Origin: Gemmataceae bacterium
GTDB taxonomy: Bacteria > Planctomycetota > Planctomycetia > Gemmatales > Gemmataceae
Assembly (NCBI GenBank): GCA_019636445.1
Contig: JAHBXO010000039.1
Span: 1 to 50,385 of the forward strand
Length of the DNA: 50,385 nt
Direction: 5' to 3'
Part shown: positions 1 through 7,923 of the stretch, piece after piece
How positions within the stretch are numbered: the first letter of the stretch is position 1
Layout of the letters: the number at the start of each line of letters is the position of its first letter
The notes under the pieces: model-generated
What the model was told of the DNA's origin: nothing
The model's database searches: none
What the model saw: only the letters and a program-made list of their open reading frames with translations
Translations under genes and position numbers: made by a program

Positions 1-1211
1 CGGTCCGCGGCGGTCAGGTGCGCGAACTCCTTCGAGTCGTCCTTGCCGCTCAGCACCTCCCAGAGCCGCAGGTAGACGCGTTCCTTCGCCTCCGGGTGCA
101 GGCCGTCGAAGAGCTTCGAATAGATCGTATAGCTCAGCGGGTAACGGAACATCCGCGTCTTCAGGTCGAACTCGCGCAGTGATCGCTTGTTTGCATCGAA
201 CGGCCCGCGCGCCGCGAACTCCTTCGCGAAGTCCGACGTGCCCGCGACCGGTTCGGTCAGTTTCGCCTCCTCGTGGAACAGCAGGTACTGCACCAACGGC
301 TCGCACGCCCAATGGATGCGCCGCGTGATCCCTTCGCTCCGCGTGCCGGCGGGTTCCTTCAAGGCCTTGTTCAGTTCGTCTTGTTCGTGCAGCGCCAGCC
401 GCGTCAGCATGTTCGCCCGCGCGATCCGGTTGTGCGCCTCGCCCTGATGTTCGAGTACCATCAGCGCCACAAGGTCGCTGTGGGGCGTCAGGTAGTTCGC
501 CACCGTGAAGTAGGGTTTCAGATCGACCACATTCGCGTTCGGCGCCTTCTCGTCCAAGCCCGGCCAGCCGCCGACCATCTGGTTCCCGAGGTGGTCCTGC
601 TTGCCGCTCGTCCCGGTGACGAACCAGCCGCCCCAGCGATCCTCGAACGGGGTCGAATGGTCCACGCGCTTCGTCCCGAGCGAGAGCACCGGATCGCCGC
701 TGCGCCCCGGCGAGACGGATCGAATGAGGTGCCCGGGGAACCCCTGGTTGCTCGAAGACCCGTGGCAGATCAGGCAGTTCTCGGTCTGCCGCTCGATCGC
801 ACCCTTCTTCTTCGGGTCCTGGTCCATCGTGTAGAAGACGGTGCCGAGGTTCGGGTCGGCGGCCGCGAGTTCGAGAACGTCACCGTGGCGGCAGAAGCCG
901 ACGGTCACTTCGTCGTTGAAGTAGATGGCGCGGGGCGTCTTCGGGCCGATGCGGGAGCGCTGGAGACTGGTCCGCGAGAAGACGAGCGTTTGCGACGACG
1001 CCGGCACGTCCAAGGCCTTCAGGACGGCCTTGAGATGGCCGAACTCCGGATCGTGCGCGAGTCGCTTCCCGGACTGGATCGACTCGCGAAGCACGCTGAC
1101 GGGGTTCCGGTCGGGCGCGGTCGAGTAGCGGATCGGCGGCCGGTCGAGATCGGCGGCGGAAGCCGACAGCGAGACGAAGGCGGGGAGAAGAAGAATCGCG
1201 AAGCGGGTCAT
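1..1211 (-). CDS. exported cytochrome c-like protein, 3' end beyond window
   Basis: I translated this frame by hand from the ATG at 1211-1209. It stays open to base 1, giving about 403 residues, so the C-terminus lies outside the window. It begins MTRFAILLLPAFVSLSASAA, a typical Sec signal peptide. A single c-type haem motif, CLICH (C146, C149, H150), follows in the context ENCLICHGSSSNQGFPGH. The distal haem ligand is not identified. Charged, Trp-rich sequence follows (RWGGWFVTG), with no other domain I can name. It fits the planctomycete-type exported cytochrome proteins that travel with DUF1549/DUF1501 genes, several of which lie downstream. It probably acts in the periplasm or cell envelope in electron transfer or as part of a haem-bearing enzyme; the substrate is unknown. 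The reading frame and CxxCH are seen; the role is inferred. Confidence 0.75.
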   Translation of the reverse strand, partial: MTRFAILLLPAFVSLSASAADLDRPPIRYSTAPDRNPVSVLRESIQSGKRLAHDPEFGHLKAVLKALDVPASSQTLVFSRTSLQRSRIGPKTPRAIYFNDEVTVGFCRHGDVLELAAADPNLGTVFYTMDQDPKKKGAIERQTENCLICHGSSSNQGFPGHLIRSVSPGRSGDPVLSLGTKRVDHSTPFEDRWGGWFVTGTSGKQDHLGNQMVGGWPGLDEKAPNANVVDLKPYFTVANYLTPHSDLVALMVLEHQGEAHNRIARANMLTRLALHEQDELNKALKEPAGTRSEGITRRIHWACEPLVQYLLFHEEAKLTEPVAGTSDFAKEFAARGPFDANKRSLREFDLKTRMFRYPLSYTIYSKLFDGLHPEAKERVYLRLWEVLSGKDDSKEFAHLTAAD

Positions 1212-1302
1212 GGGAAACCCTCGGCGGGTTAATTTAAGACAATGATATCCTAAATTGTCCCGCCGTCAACCCGATTTGCCAATTCTATGGATTCCTCAAC
1301 GC

Positions 1303-2148
1303 TCAGGCGGCGCGCCGGGCGGGCACGACGCGCAGGCCGTCCTCGACGAAGAGTTCCGATTCCACGCGACCCGCACCGCTGCGCACGCCGAGCGTCTTCA
1401 GCAATCGCCGGCGCGCCTCGCGGAGCGGGACGGCGGCGAAGCGGTGGGCGCGGATCCACCAGGGCCGCTGGCGTTTCAGCGTGCGGGCGGCTTCGCCGCC
1501 GCGAACGGGGTCATGCTTCGCGAGGTGCTTCGCGAGGTGATAGAGGTCGGACCGGCAGAGGATGGTGAAGAGCCAGGCGGCACCGGGCCAGTGGCGGACG
1601 CGGCGGTGGGCGGCGTCGAAGCCGATCTGGAAGTCGATGAGATGGGGTCGCCCATCGTCGCCGACGATGATGTTCTCGCGCTTGTGGAGATCGACGTAGG
1701 CGAGGCCGCGATCGTGCATCGTGGCGAGGGTGGCTTCGAGGGTCGGGAAGAACGCCGGCCCGACGCGCTCGCCCTTGCCGAGCGGATGGCCGGCGACATG
1801 GGCGCGCGCGACGGCGGTGCGCCAGATGCGGCCGTCGACGCGCACGTCGCCGAGGGCGTTCGGGACGTTGGGCAGGTCCGCGAGGCGTTCGAGGGCGGCG
1901 CGTTCGCGCGCCGCGAGCCGGCGGCCGATCCAATCCGTCGCGAACCAACCAACGGGTTGCATGCGGTTGAACTTGCAGACGATCCGCCGGCGACCGTTCG
2001 AGTACAAGGCGGTGGCGGCCCAAGAATCGTGTTTGAAGATTTCGTCGCGGTGGAAGGTTTCGCCATCAACCTCGACGTTCGCCGGCGGGTCGGCCGTGCC
2101 CAGCGCGCGGAAGATCGCCGGACGCGGACGGACGGAGTGCGCAGGCAT
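1303..2148 (-). CDS. protein kinase-fold phosphotransferase (LPS/Kdo kinase-like)
   Basis: 281 residues from the ATG at 2148. An open frame extends upstream to 2268, but that part is low-complexity Arg-rich sequence typical of a shadow. The protein has the minimal motifs of the atypical protein-kinase fold: a candidate ATP-binding lysine (K59, in RRIVCKFNR), a catalytic loop YVDLHKRENI with D153 and N159, and a metal-binding Asp in HLIDFQIGF (D172). The DLH-x3-N loop resembles Kdo/LPS core kinases and RIO-type kinases rather than Hanks-type Ser/Thr kinases. A substrate in cell-envelope glycolipid or sugar metabolism is plausible but not shown. There is no signal peptide or membrane segment, so it is cytoplasmic. 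It is transcribed divergently from the secreted esterase at 2344. The stop at 1303 leaves 91 bp before the next gene. Confidence 0.7.
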   Translation of the reverse strand: MPAHSVRPRPAIFRALGTADPPANVEVDGETFHRDEIFKHDSWAATALYSNGRRRIVCKFNRMQPVGWFATDWIGRRLAARERAALERLADLPNVPNALGDVRVDGRIWRTAVARAHVAGHPLGKGERVGPAFFPTLEATLATMHDRGLAYVDLHKRENIIVGDDGRPHLIDFQIGFDAAHRRVRHWPGAAWLFTILCRSDLYHLAKHLAKHDPVRGGEAARTLKRQRPWWIRAHRFAAVPLREARRRLLKTLGVRSGAGRVESELFVEDGLRVVPARRAA

Positions 2149-2343
2149 GGTCGATTCCCAAGGGGCGCGGCGATGCGCGCGGACCCTCGGGAGATCGGCG
2201 GCGCGGCCGGTTTGACTGCACCGGATGGTTCGCCCGGCGCACACGGCCCTCCGGCACCGCTGGAACAACCGCTACAGATTGCCCTGCCCGCCACGCCGGT
2301 TATCGCTAGCGTGATGGCATCCCGCACGCCTCGGATTTCCCCC

Positions 2344-3453
2344 ATGCGCACGCTCCTGTTCCTTGCGATTTGTTCCTCCCCACTTGCGGCCGCAGGCCCG
2401 GCGCTCGATGCGTCCACGGCGCGCGTCGACGGCGGCACCGCGTGGTACGACATCCGCGCGCTCGGCATCGAAGGGCAAGGGTGGACGGACGTGAAGGCAC
2501 CGTTCGACCGCTTCCCGGCGAAGGCGGAAAAGACCGTGCGGCCGCCGGTCTGGGGACTGAGCCGGCACTCGACCGGCTTGTGCGTGCGCTTCCTCTCGGA
2601 GACTACCGCCATCCAGGCGAAGTGGACGGTCACGAACAAGAACCTCGCCATGCCGCACATGCCCGCGACCGGCGTCAGCGGCCTCGACTTGTACGTGAAG
2701 CTGAAAGGACGCTGGCAATGGATCGGGAACGGCCGGCCTTCGGGCGAGACGACGACGACGCAGCTCGTCAGCGGACTCTTTGCCGGCGAGAAGGAATTCC
2801 TGCTCTACCTTCCGCTTTACAACGGCGTGTCGTCCGTCGAGATCGGTATTCCGAAGAATCTCAACTTGAAGAAAGCCGACCCGTACCCGGCCGACCGCGC
2901 GAAGCCGGTCGTCTTCTACGGTACGTCGATCACGCAGGGCGGGTGCGCCTCCCGGCCCGGGATGGTCCACACCTCGATCCTCGGCCGGAAGTTCGACCGC
3001 CCCATGATCAACCTTGGTTTCTCCGGCAACGGCACACTCGACTTGCCGGTCGCGAATCTCCTCGCCGAGATCGACGCGGCCGTCTACGTGCTCGATTGCA
3101 TTCCGAACCTATCGCCGGCGCAGGTGGCCGAGCGCACGGAGCCGTTCGTGCTGGCGCTGCGGAAGGCGAAGCCGACGACGCCGATCGTACTCGTGGAAGA
3201 CCGCACCTACACGAACGCGCCGGCGATTCCGGGCGTGGCGAAACGAAACGCCGAGGGGCGTGCGGCGAACAAGGCGGCCTTCGACAAACTCGTCGCCGCC
3301 GGGGACAAGAACCTCTTTTACATCCCCGGCGACAAGCTCATGGGCGACGACGGCGAGGGGACCGTCGACAGCTCGCACCCGACCGACCTCGGTTTCCTGC
3401 GGCAGGCGGAAGCGTTCGCCGAAGTGCTCGGGCCTTTGCTTAAGTCGAAGTGA
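2344..3453 (+). CDS. secreted GxDLY/SGNH-family esterase
   Basis: 369 residues from the ATG at 2344, chosen because MRTLLFLAICSSPLAAAG is a clean Sec signal peptide. An in-frame ATG at 2314 would add ten residues. The N-terminal half is a beta-rich carbohydrate-binding-like region containing GLDLY (residues 113-117), the signature of the GxDLY domain that precedes SGNH esterases. The C-terminal half is an SGNH/GDSL hydrolase: block I is FYGTSITQGG with nucleophile S185, block II is GFSGNG, the oxyanion/Asp region is YVLDCIPN, and the final catalytic Asp/His is in VDSSHPTDLGF. It probably deacylates (for example deacetylates) polysaccharides or sugar esters outside the cytoplasm. It is convergent with the WD40 gene; the two stop codons flank a perfect inverted repeat. 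Confidence 0.85.
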   Translation: MRTLLFLAICSSPLAAAGPALDASTARVDGGTAWYDIRALGIEGQGWTDVKAPFDRFPAKAEKTVRPPVWGLSRHSTGLCVRFLSETTAIQAKWTVTNKNLAMPHMPATGVSGLDLYVKLKGRWQWIGNGRPSGETTTTQLVSGLFAGEKEFLLYLPLYNGVSSVEIGIPKNLNLKKADPYPADRAKPVVFYGTSITQGGCASRPGMVHTSILGRKFDRPMINLGFSGNGTLDLPVANLLAEIDAAVYVLDCIPNLSPAQVAERTEPFVLALRKAKPTTPIVLVEDRTYTNAPAIPGVAKRNAEGRAANKAAFDKLVAAGDKNLFYIPGDKLMGDDGEGTVDSSHPTDLGFLRQAEAFAEVLGPLLKSK

Positions 3454-3458
3454 AAACC

Positions 3459-3547
3459 GATGGCCACGAAAAGGCACGAAGAGACACAAAAAGAAGTGAA
3501 GACCCGATCTTACTTTTTGTGTCTCTTCGTGCCTTTTCGTGGCCATC
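3459..3547. repeat. perfect 35-bp inverted repeat between convergent genes
   Basis: The left arm (3459-3493, starting GATGGCCACGAAAAGGCACG) is the exact reverse complement of the right arm (3513-3547, ending CGTGCCTTTTCGTGGCCATC), with a 19-nt loop. The arms are built from short words of the type CACGAA and GACACAAA and are AT-richer than the surrounding genes. The element lies between the stop codons of the SGNH esterase (3453) and the WD40 gene (3546-3548), and the right arm overlaps the WD40 stop by two bases. It could serve as a bidirectional terminator. Its regular wording looks more like a dispersed palindromic repeat. Confidence 0.9.
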
Positions 3548-4625
3548 ATTTCTTTGGTGTAGCAGCCGGTGCCTGTGTCATGGAATAAACGAGGCAGGTC
3601 CCGTTCGCGCCGGCGATGGCGAGGGCGGTGCCGTCGGGATGCAGGGTCATGTCGCGGGCGTTCGTCGGCACGGTGACGGTGTGCGTGTTCGCCGCGTCGG
3701 CCGGGTTCCAGAACCAGATGCGTCCCTGCCCGCCACCGCCAGCACCGACTATGGTGCCGTCCGTCAGGAAGTTCACGCCCCAGCCGGTGCCCTGGAAGGC
3801 ATCCTTCGGCTTGAGGAGCTTCGGCTTTCCCTCGGCCCAATCGAAGAGGACGACGAGCGGATTGCCGACGCCGGCGAAGGCGTTCGAGACGTTCGTGATG
3901 CCGATGCAAGCGAGTTGGGTACCGGCGCTGTTGAAGGCGATGCCGCGAATACCGCCGATGTCGGCCCAGAATCCGGAGTCGTACTTGTGGAAGACCTTCG
4001 CATCGAGCTCGCGGACGGGCTTGCCGGATGACAAGTCCCAGTCTTTGATGTTCCCTTTGAGGTCGGCCGAGACAAGCCGCGTACCGGACGGGTGGAACGC
4101 GACGTTGTAGACGTGTGAGGTGTGTCCTTCGAGGGTGGCGAGCGGCCGGCCGTCGGCGGCACTCCAGAGCTTGACGAGTTGGTCGTTGCCACAGGTGGCG
4201 ACGGTGGACCGATCGGGGCTGACGGCGACGGCGCGAATCCAGCCGGCGTGCGCCGCGACGGTGCGGAACGGCTTCGGTGCGGCCTCGGTGCCGTGCCACC
4301 AAAGCAGATTCCCATGATAATCGCCGGAGAGAAGCGTGAACGGTTCCGGCATCCGAACCGCTCCGAGACCGCCATGAACGGCCAGAGCGGGGATCGACGC
4401 GGCCGGCACGAGCGTCGGCTTCGAGACGAACGCCATCCCGCGCACCCAGCTGGAATGCCCGACCAGCGCGACCTTCTCCCGCGTCAGCAGGTCGAAGCGC
4501 ACGATCGTGTCATCTTCGGAGCTCGCGAAGAGGTATCGCCCCGACGGATCGAACCGGCAGCCGACGAGTGGTCGACCGTGCTTCAAATCCATCAGGAGGC
4601 GCGTCTTCGCGATTTCGATGGCCAT
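3546..4625 (-). CDS. WD40 repeat beta-propeller protein
   Basis: 359 residues from the ATG at 4625. The sequence is made of WD40-type blades, with blade ends such as DDTIVRFDLL, GNDQLVKLWS and LKGNIKDWDL and GH-containing starts (LVGHSSWVRG, LEGHTSHVYN). There is no signal peptide or membrane segment, so it is probably cytoplasmic unless carried by another route. Such propellers are protein-binding scaffolds. In planctomycetes, WD40 genes of this kind sit beside DUF1501 and DUF1549/DUF1553 genes, and here it is the third gene of that minus-strand set (7809 to 3546). A 129-bp spacer holding an inverted repeat separates it from the DUF1501 gene, so co-transcription is uncertain. The binding partner is unknown. 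Confidence 0.85.
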   Translation of the reverse strand: MAIEIAKTRLLMDLKHGRPLVGCRFDPSGRYLFASSEDDTIVRFDLLTREKVALVGHSSWVRGMAFVSKPTLVPAASIPALAVHGGLGAVRMPEPFTLLSGDYHGNLLWWHGTEAAPKPFRTVAAHAGWIRAVAVSPDRSTVATCGNDQLVKLWSAADGRPLATLEGHTSHVYNVAFHPSGTRLVSADLKGNIKDWDLSSGKPVRELDAKVFHKYDSGFWADIGGIRGIAFNSAGTQLACIGITNVSNAFAGVGNPLVVLFDWAEGKPKLLKPKDAFQGTGWGVNFLTDGTIVGAGGGGQGRIWFWNPADAANTHTVTVPTNARDMTLHPDGTALAIAGANGTCLVYSMTQAPAATPKK

Positions 4626-4649
4626 GTTTCATCACCGAATGGATTCTTA

Positions 4650-4733
4650 CATTTTGCATTTCTCATTCTCCATTTTGGATTGGTCCAAACATGACCGAAC
4701 CAATGCAAAATGGAGAATGAGAAATGCAAAATG
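4650..4733. repeat. near-perfect inverted repeat, 34 of 35 bp
   Basis: The arms are 4650-4684 and 4699-4733, with a 14-nt loop. The right arm starts ACCAATGCAAAATGGAGAAT. The reverse complement of the left arm differs from it at one position. The arms consist of AAATGCAAAATGG / GAGAATGAGAAATGC words and are markedly AT-rich in a GC-rich region. The element lies between two minus-strand genes, DUF1501 (stop at 4755) and WD40 (start at 4625). It could fold in the mRNA and end or process the upstream transcript. It is unrelated in sequence to the inverted repeat at 3459. Confidence 0.9.
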
Positions 4734-4754
4734 GAAAACCGACCGTTATACGGC

Positions 4755-6032
4755 TCACGACAGGATCTCGTGGATCGCGGCGGCTTTCGGGTCGGCGATC
4801 GGCACGGGGCGGCCGGCGGGATAGAAATTCTTCGTCGGATCCATGCCGAGGGCGCGGAAATAGGTGTGGAACAGGTGGCCGCCGTTCACCTCGCGGTCCG
4901 TGACGGCGGTGCCGTTCGCGTTCGTCTTGCCGACGACGGCGCCGGCCTTCAGCCCGCAACCGGCCATCGCCACCGACCACGCCTTCGACCAGTGGTCGCG
5001 ACCGTAGCGGTCGTTGATCCGCGGCGTGCGGCCGAACTCGCTCATCACCACGACGAGCGTCGACTCCAGCAGGCCGCGTTCCTTCAGGTCGTCGAGCAGC
5101 ATCGCGAAGGGGCGGTCGAACTCGCCGAGTTGTTCGATGTGGAAGTCGAAGTTCTCGTGGTGCGTGTCGTAGTTCGTGTGCGACACCTTTACAAAGGTGA
5201 CGCCCTGTTCGAGCAGCCGGCGGGCCAGCAGCATGTGCCGGCCGAAGTCGTGCCGGCCGTAGCGGTCCGCGGCCTTCGGGTCCTCGCGGCTGGCGTCGAA
5301 GGCGTCGGCCCGCGAGACAACCTTCGCGGCCTGTTCGTACGACTCGGTGTACGCTTCCGTCTGCGCCGAGCGGCGGGACTTGGCGAAGCGGTCGTTCAGC
5401 TTCTTGCGGAAGGCTTCGCGCTCGGCGTCGGTGGTGATCGCGGCGGGGCGGAGCAGGTCGGCGGGCGGCTTGCCATCGCCGAGCGTGACCGAGGCGAACT
5501 TCGGGCCGAGGAACGCGGCGTCTTCCTTGTTGAAACCACCACCGCCGCGCGGCGTGATCTGGATGTGCCCGGGCAGTTCGGCGTCCTTGTCGGTCAGCAG
5601 CTTGGCCGCGACCGCGCCGACATGCGGATACACCAGCCCCGGCTCCGTGCGCCGGCCCGTAAGCATGATCGTGGCGCCGCGGCCGTGCTCGTCTTCCTTC
5701 GTGTTGATGCCGCGCACCAGCGTCAGCAGGTGCATCCGCTTCGCGGCTTCCGGCAGCAGTTCCGAAATGTGGATCCCCGGAACACTGGTCGGGATGGCAC
5801 GGAACGGACCGCCGGTGTCGGTATTCGGCTTCGGGTCCCACGTCTCCAGTTGGCTGACGCCGCCACTGAGGAAAATGACGAGCATCCGCTTCTGCGCGGA
5901 CTTCAGCTCCCGCGCCGCCGCAGGAGTGGTCATGCCGGCGAATCCGGCGAGGCCCGCCGCCGCACCGCCGAGGAACAGACGCCGGTTGACGGTGTGGTCG
6001 GCCGTGCCGCAGGCGTAGTTGCAGTTGTTCAT
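4755..6032 (-). CDS. DUF1501 family exported protein (sulfatase-like fold)
   Basis: 425 residues from the ATG at 6032, which is preceded by GAGGTT. A longer open frame reaches 6272, but that part translates the inverted repeat and is not coding. The N-terminus MNNCNYACGTADHTVNRRLF followed by LGGAAAGLAGFAG carries a twin-arginine motif and hydrophobic stretch, so Tat export is likely. The body is DUF1501, an alkaline-phosphatase/sulfatase-superfamily domain: LVIFLSGGVSQLETWDPK at the start, then GPFRAIPT, ML..GRR, VVVMSEFGRTPRIN, and GRDHWSKAWSVAMAGCGLKAG near the end. The catalytic role of the family is not established. It is the usual genomic partner of DUF1549/DUF1553 proteins, and here follows one 148 bp downstream, so the two products probably work together at the cell envelope. 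Confidence 0.9.
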   Translation of the reverse strand: MNNCNYACGTADHTVNRRLFLGGAAAGLAGFAGMTTPAAARELKSAQKRMLVIFLSGGVSQLETWDPKPNTDTGGPFRAIPTSVPGIHISELLPEAAKRMHLLTLVRGINTKEDEHGRGATIMLTGRRTEPGLVYPHVGAVAAKLLTDKDAELPGHIQITPRGGGGFNKEDAAFLGPKFASVTLGDGKPPADLLRPAAITTDAEREAFRKKLNDRFAKSRRSAQTEAYTESYEQAAKVVSRADAFDASREDPKAADRYGRHDFGRHMLLARRLLEQGVTFVKVSHTNYDTHHENFDFHIEQLGEFDRPFAMLLDDLKERGLLESTLVVVMSEFGRTPRINDRYGRDHWSKAWSVAMAGCGLKAGAVVGKTNANGTAVTDREVNGGHLFHTYFRALGMDPTKNFYPAGRPVPIADPKAAAIHEILS

Positions 6033-6062
6033 CGGGAACCTCGAATGAAATCGAACCACCCC

Positions 6063-6178
6063 GTTTAGCCGCGAGGCGGAGTCTTCGGAGCCGAGCGCGT
6101 CACGTCGGCGAAATCGAGACTCGATTCTCGCGAAGGTGACGCGCTCCGCTGCGCAAAGCCTCCGCGTCGCCGCTAAAC
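6063..6178. repeat. two inverted copies of the GTTTAGC repeat family
   Basis: Plus-strand copy 6063-6103 (GTTTAGCCGCGAGGCGGAGT...) and minus-strand copy 6178-6136 (GTTTAGCGGCGACGCGGAGG...) face each other, giving an imperfect palindrome with about a 32-nt centre. Both copies end GAGCGCGTCAC. Other copies are at 22822-22860 and 23828-23866. The minus-strand copy starts just after the DUF1549/DUF1553 stop codon (6181-6183). The pair fills the spacer before the DUF1501 gene. Confidence 0.85.
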
Positions 6179-6180
6179 AA

Positions 6181-7809
6181 TCAATGATTGAATCGGAACT
6201 CCGCGCTCGCGAGCATCGCCCAGACGATATCGCCGAGCGTGGCTGTGCGGTTCGCCGAACCCCGCAGCGCATCCTCGATGTCCTTCCGCTCCTCGTCGCT
6301 CGGCAACCGCGTGTAGACCGTCAGGTACAACTCCTCCGCCACGCGGCTCGGCTCCGTCAGTTTCGCGGTGCGCTCCACGAGGCTGCCCGTCCGCGGGGCG
6401 ATCAGGTTGCGGATATGCCCGCCGTGCTTGACGAACAGCGTCTGGTCGAGGGTCGACGCGAAGCCTTCTTCCGGTTCGCCGGCGCGGGTGCCATACAGGC
6501 TGCGGAACGGCCCCAGGTTCGACGCCAGCTTCGCGTGCAGCGCCTCTTCGGAATACTTCTTCGCCAGTTCGGTGCGATAAACGTCGGTCAGCCCCGTCGC
6601 CTGCATCGTCGCGTAACCGAGTTGTTCGGGCGAGAGCGGCTTCAGGATCGCCGTCGCGTAGCGGTCCTCGGCCAGGTCCTTCCCGGCCACGGTCGGTTCG
6701 CTCGATCGCTGGTAGGTCTTGCTCATCGCGATCTCGCGGAGCAGCCCTTTGACGTCGTAGTTCTTCTTCTCGAACTCCTCGGCCAGCATCTCGAAAAGCG
6801 CCGGGTGCGAAGCTGGGTTGGCGGAGTGGTCGAAGTCGAGCGGCTGCACGAGTCCCCGGCCCATCATGATCGTCCAGAACCGGTTTGCCGCCGTGCGGCG
6901 GAAGGCGATGTTCTCATCGGCCGTGATCGCCGTCGCGAGCTGTGCCAGCCGGCTGTACGCCGGGACGGGCTTCACGTCCTTCTTCGGAGCGACCTTGTAT
7001 TCCTTCCCCTTTTCCAGTTTTGGGTCGCCGATCGGCTTCCAGCCCGGCACCGCCGGCGACGTTGTCTTCTGAACCTTCTTCGGGTCGAAGACGGAGATGA
7101 AGTTCACTTCCCCCTCGGCCTTCTCGGCGATGACCGCCTTCGGATCATCCGGCTTCGGATAGAGGAAAGCCCGGTTGAAGAACGCCTGGATGCCGTAGTA
7201 GTGCTCTTGCTTGTAGTCGTCGACGAGCGGGTGGTCGTGGCACTGGGCGCACTGGAGGTTGCGGCCGAGGAAGAGCCGGCCGATGTCCCGCGTCACGATC
7301 GTCGGGTCGAGATCGCGATCGAGGAGGAACTTGGCAGCCGGGCGCGTCTTCGGATCGGCGCCGTCGCTGGAAAGAATGTCCCGGACGAGATCGTCGTACG
7401 GTACGTTCGCGGCGAAGGAGGAACGCAGGAACTTCTCCCACTCGGCCCGCGGCACCTTCGAATCGCGACGGCGATCCATCAGCAACACGTCGAAGACTTC
7501 CTGCATCCGTCGGGCGTATTCGGGGCTGGCGAGCAAGGCGTCGACGAGCTTTGCGCGCTTGTCGGCGGACGAATCGGCGAGAAAGGCCCGGGCCTCGGTC
7601 GCGGAGGGAATCCGCCCGGTCAGGTCCAGCGTGACGCGGCGGAGAAACTCGGAATCGTTGGCGATCGGAGCTGCGATGGCATCGTAGTTCGGTAGTCCGG
7701 CGGCGATGTGGCGATCGATCCGTTCGCGCAGCGGCGGCTCGGATCCCATCGACGGAGACACCAGAATCAGAAGCGCGAACGCTCCGATGCGAAACCGAAG
7801 GGAGCCCAT
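6181..7809 (-). CDS. DUF1549/DUF1553 exported protein with one CxxCH
   Basis: 542 residues from the ATG at 7809, with an N-terminal signal peptide (MGSLRFRIGAFALLILVSPS). The DUF1549 half begins RIDRHIAAGLPNYDAIAAP and contains FLRRVTLDLTGRIPS and a single haem-type motif, CAQCHDHPLVDDY (around residue 186). The DUF1553 half contains FRRTAANRFWTIMMGRGLV and HPALFEMLAEEF and ends with the usual ELYLTVYTRLPSDEER block. It is shorter than the 1017-residue homologue at 8518 because the N-terminal cytochrome domain is missing. The family is planctomycete-typical, exported, and of unproven function, often proposed to act in redox or polymer degradation in the periplasm. It is first gene of the set with DUF1501 and WD40. 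A hairpin covers the bases just upstream of its start. Confidence 0.9.
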   Translation of the reverse strand: MGSLRFRIGAFALLILVSPSMGSEPPLRERIDRHIAAGLPNYDAIAAPIANDSEFLRRVTLDLTGRIPSATEARAFLADSSADKRAKLVDALLASPEYARRMQEVFDVLLMDRRRDSKVPRAEWEKFLRSSFAANVPYDDLVRDILSSDGADPKTRPAAKFLLDRDLDPTIVTRDIGRLFLGRNLQCAQCHDHPLVDDYKQEHYYGIQAFFNRAFLYPKPDDPKAVIAEKAEGEVNFISVFDPKKVQKTTSPAVPGWKPIGDPKLEKGKEYKVAPKKDVKPVPAYSRLAQLATAITADENIAFRRTAANRFWTIMMGRGLVQPLDFDHSANPASHPALFEMLAEEFEKKNYDVKGLLREIAMSKTYQRSSEPTVAGKDLAEDRYATAILKPLSPEQLGYATMQATGLTDVYRTELAKKYSEEALHAKLASNLGPFRSLYGTRAGEPEEGFASTLDQTLFVKHGGHIRNLIAPRTGSLVERTAKLTEPSRVAEELYLTVYTRLPSDEERKDIEDALRGSANRTATLGDIVWAMLASAEFRFNH

Positions 7810-7869
7810 GCGGACGGCCCCGAAGTCTGGTGGAGGGAAGGCATGGCCGCGCGAACCCAGACTGTCCGC
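7810..7869 (-). promoter_or_regulatory. possible 5' leader hairpin before the DUF1549/DUF1553 gene
   Basis: Two complementary blocks flank a 26-nt loop: AGTCTGG (7824-7830) with CCAGACT (7857-7863), and GCGGAC (7810-7815) with GTCCGC (7864-7869), leaving an eight-base bulge on one side. In the minus-strand mRNA the six bases directly before the ATG at 7809 would be paired, and no good Shine-Dalgarno is exposed. Whether it regulates translation is not known. Confidence 0.3.
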
Positions 7870-7923
7870 ACCGCCGAGGCAGGAGTCGACTATCTAACAC
7901 CGTGGCGTTTCGGCGGCAGAATG

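Noticed and set aside
1255..2343. Plus-strand extension upstream of the SGNH esterase
   Set aside because: It is antisense to the kinase-fold gene, which has recognisable motifs; the esterase signal peptide begins at 2344.
4663..5841. Open minus-strand frame overlapping DUF1501 in another phase
   Set aside because: Composition is Arg/Pro-rich with no motif, while the overlapping frame has full DUF1501 and a Tat signal.
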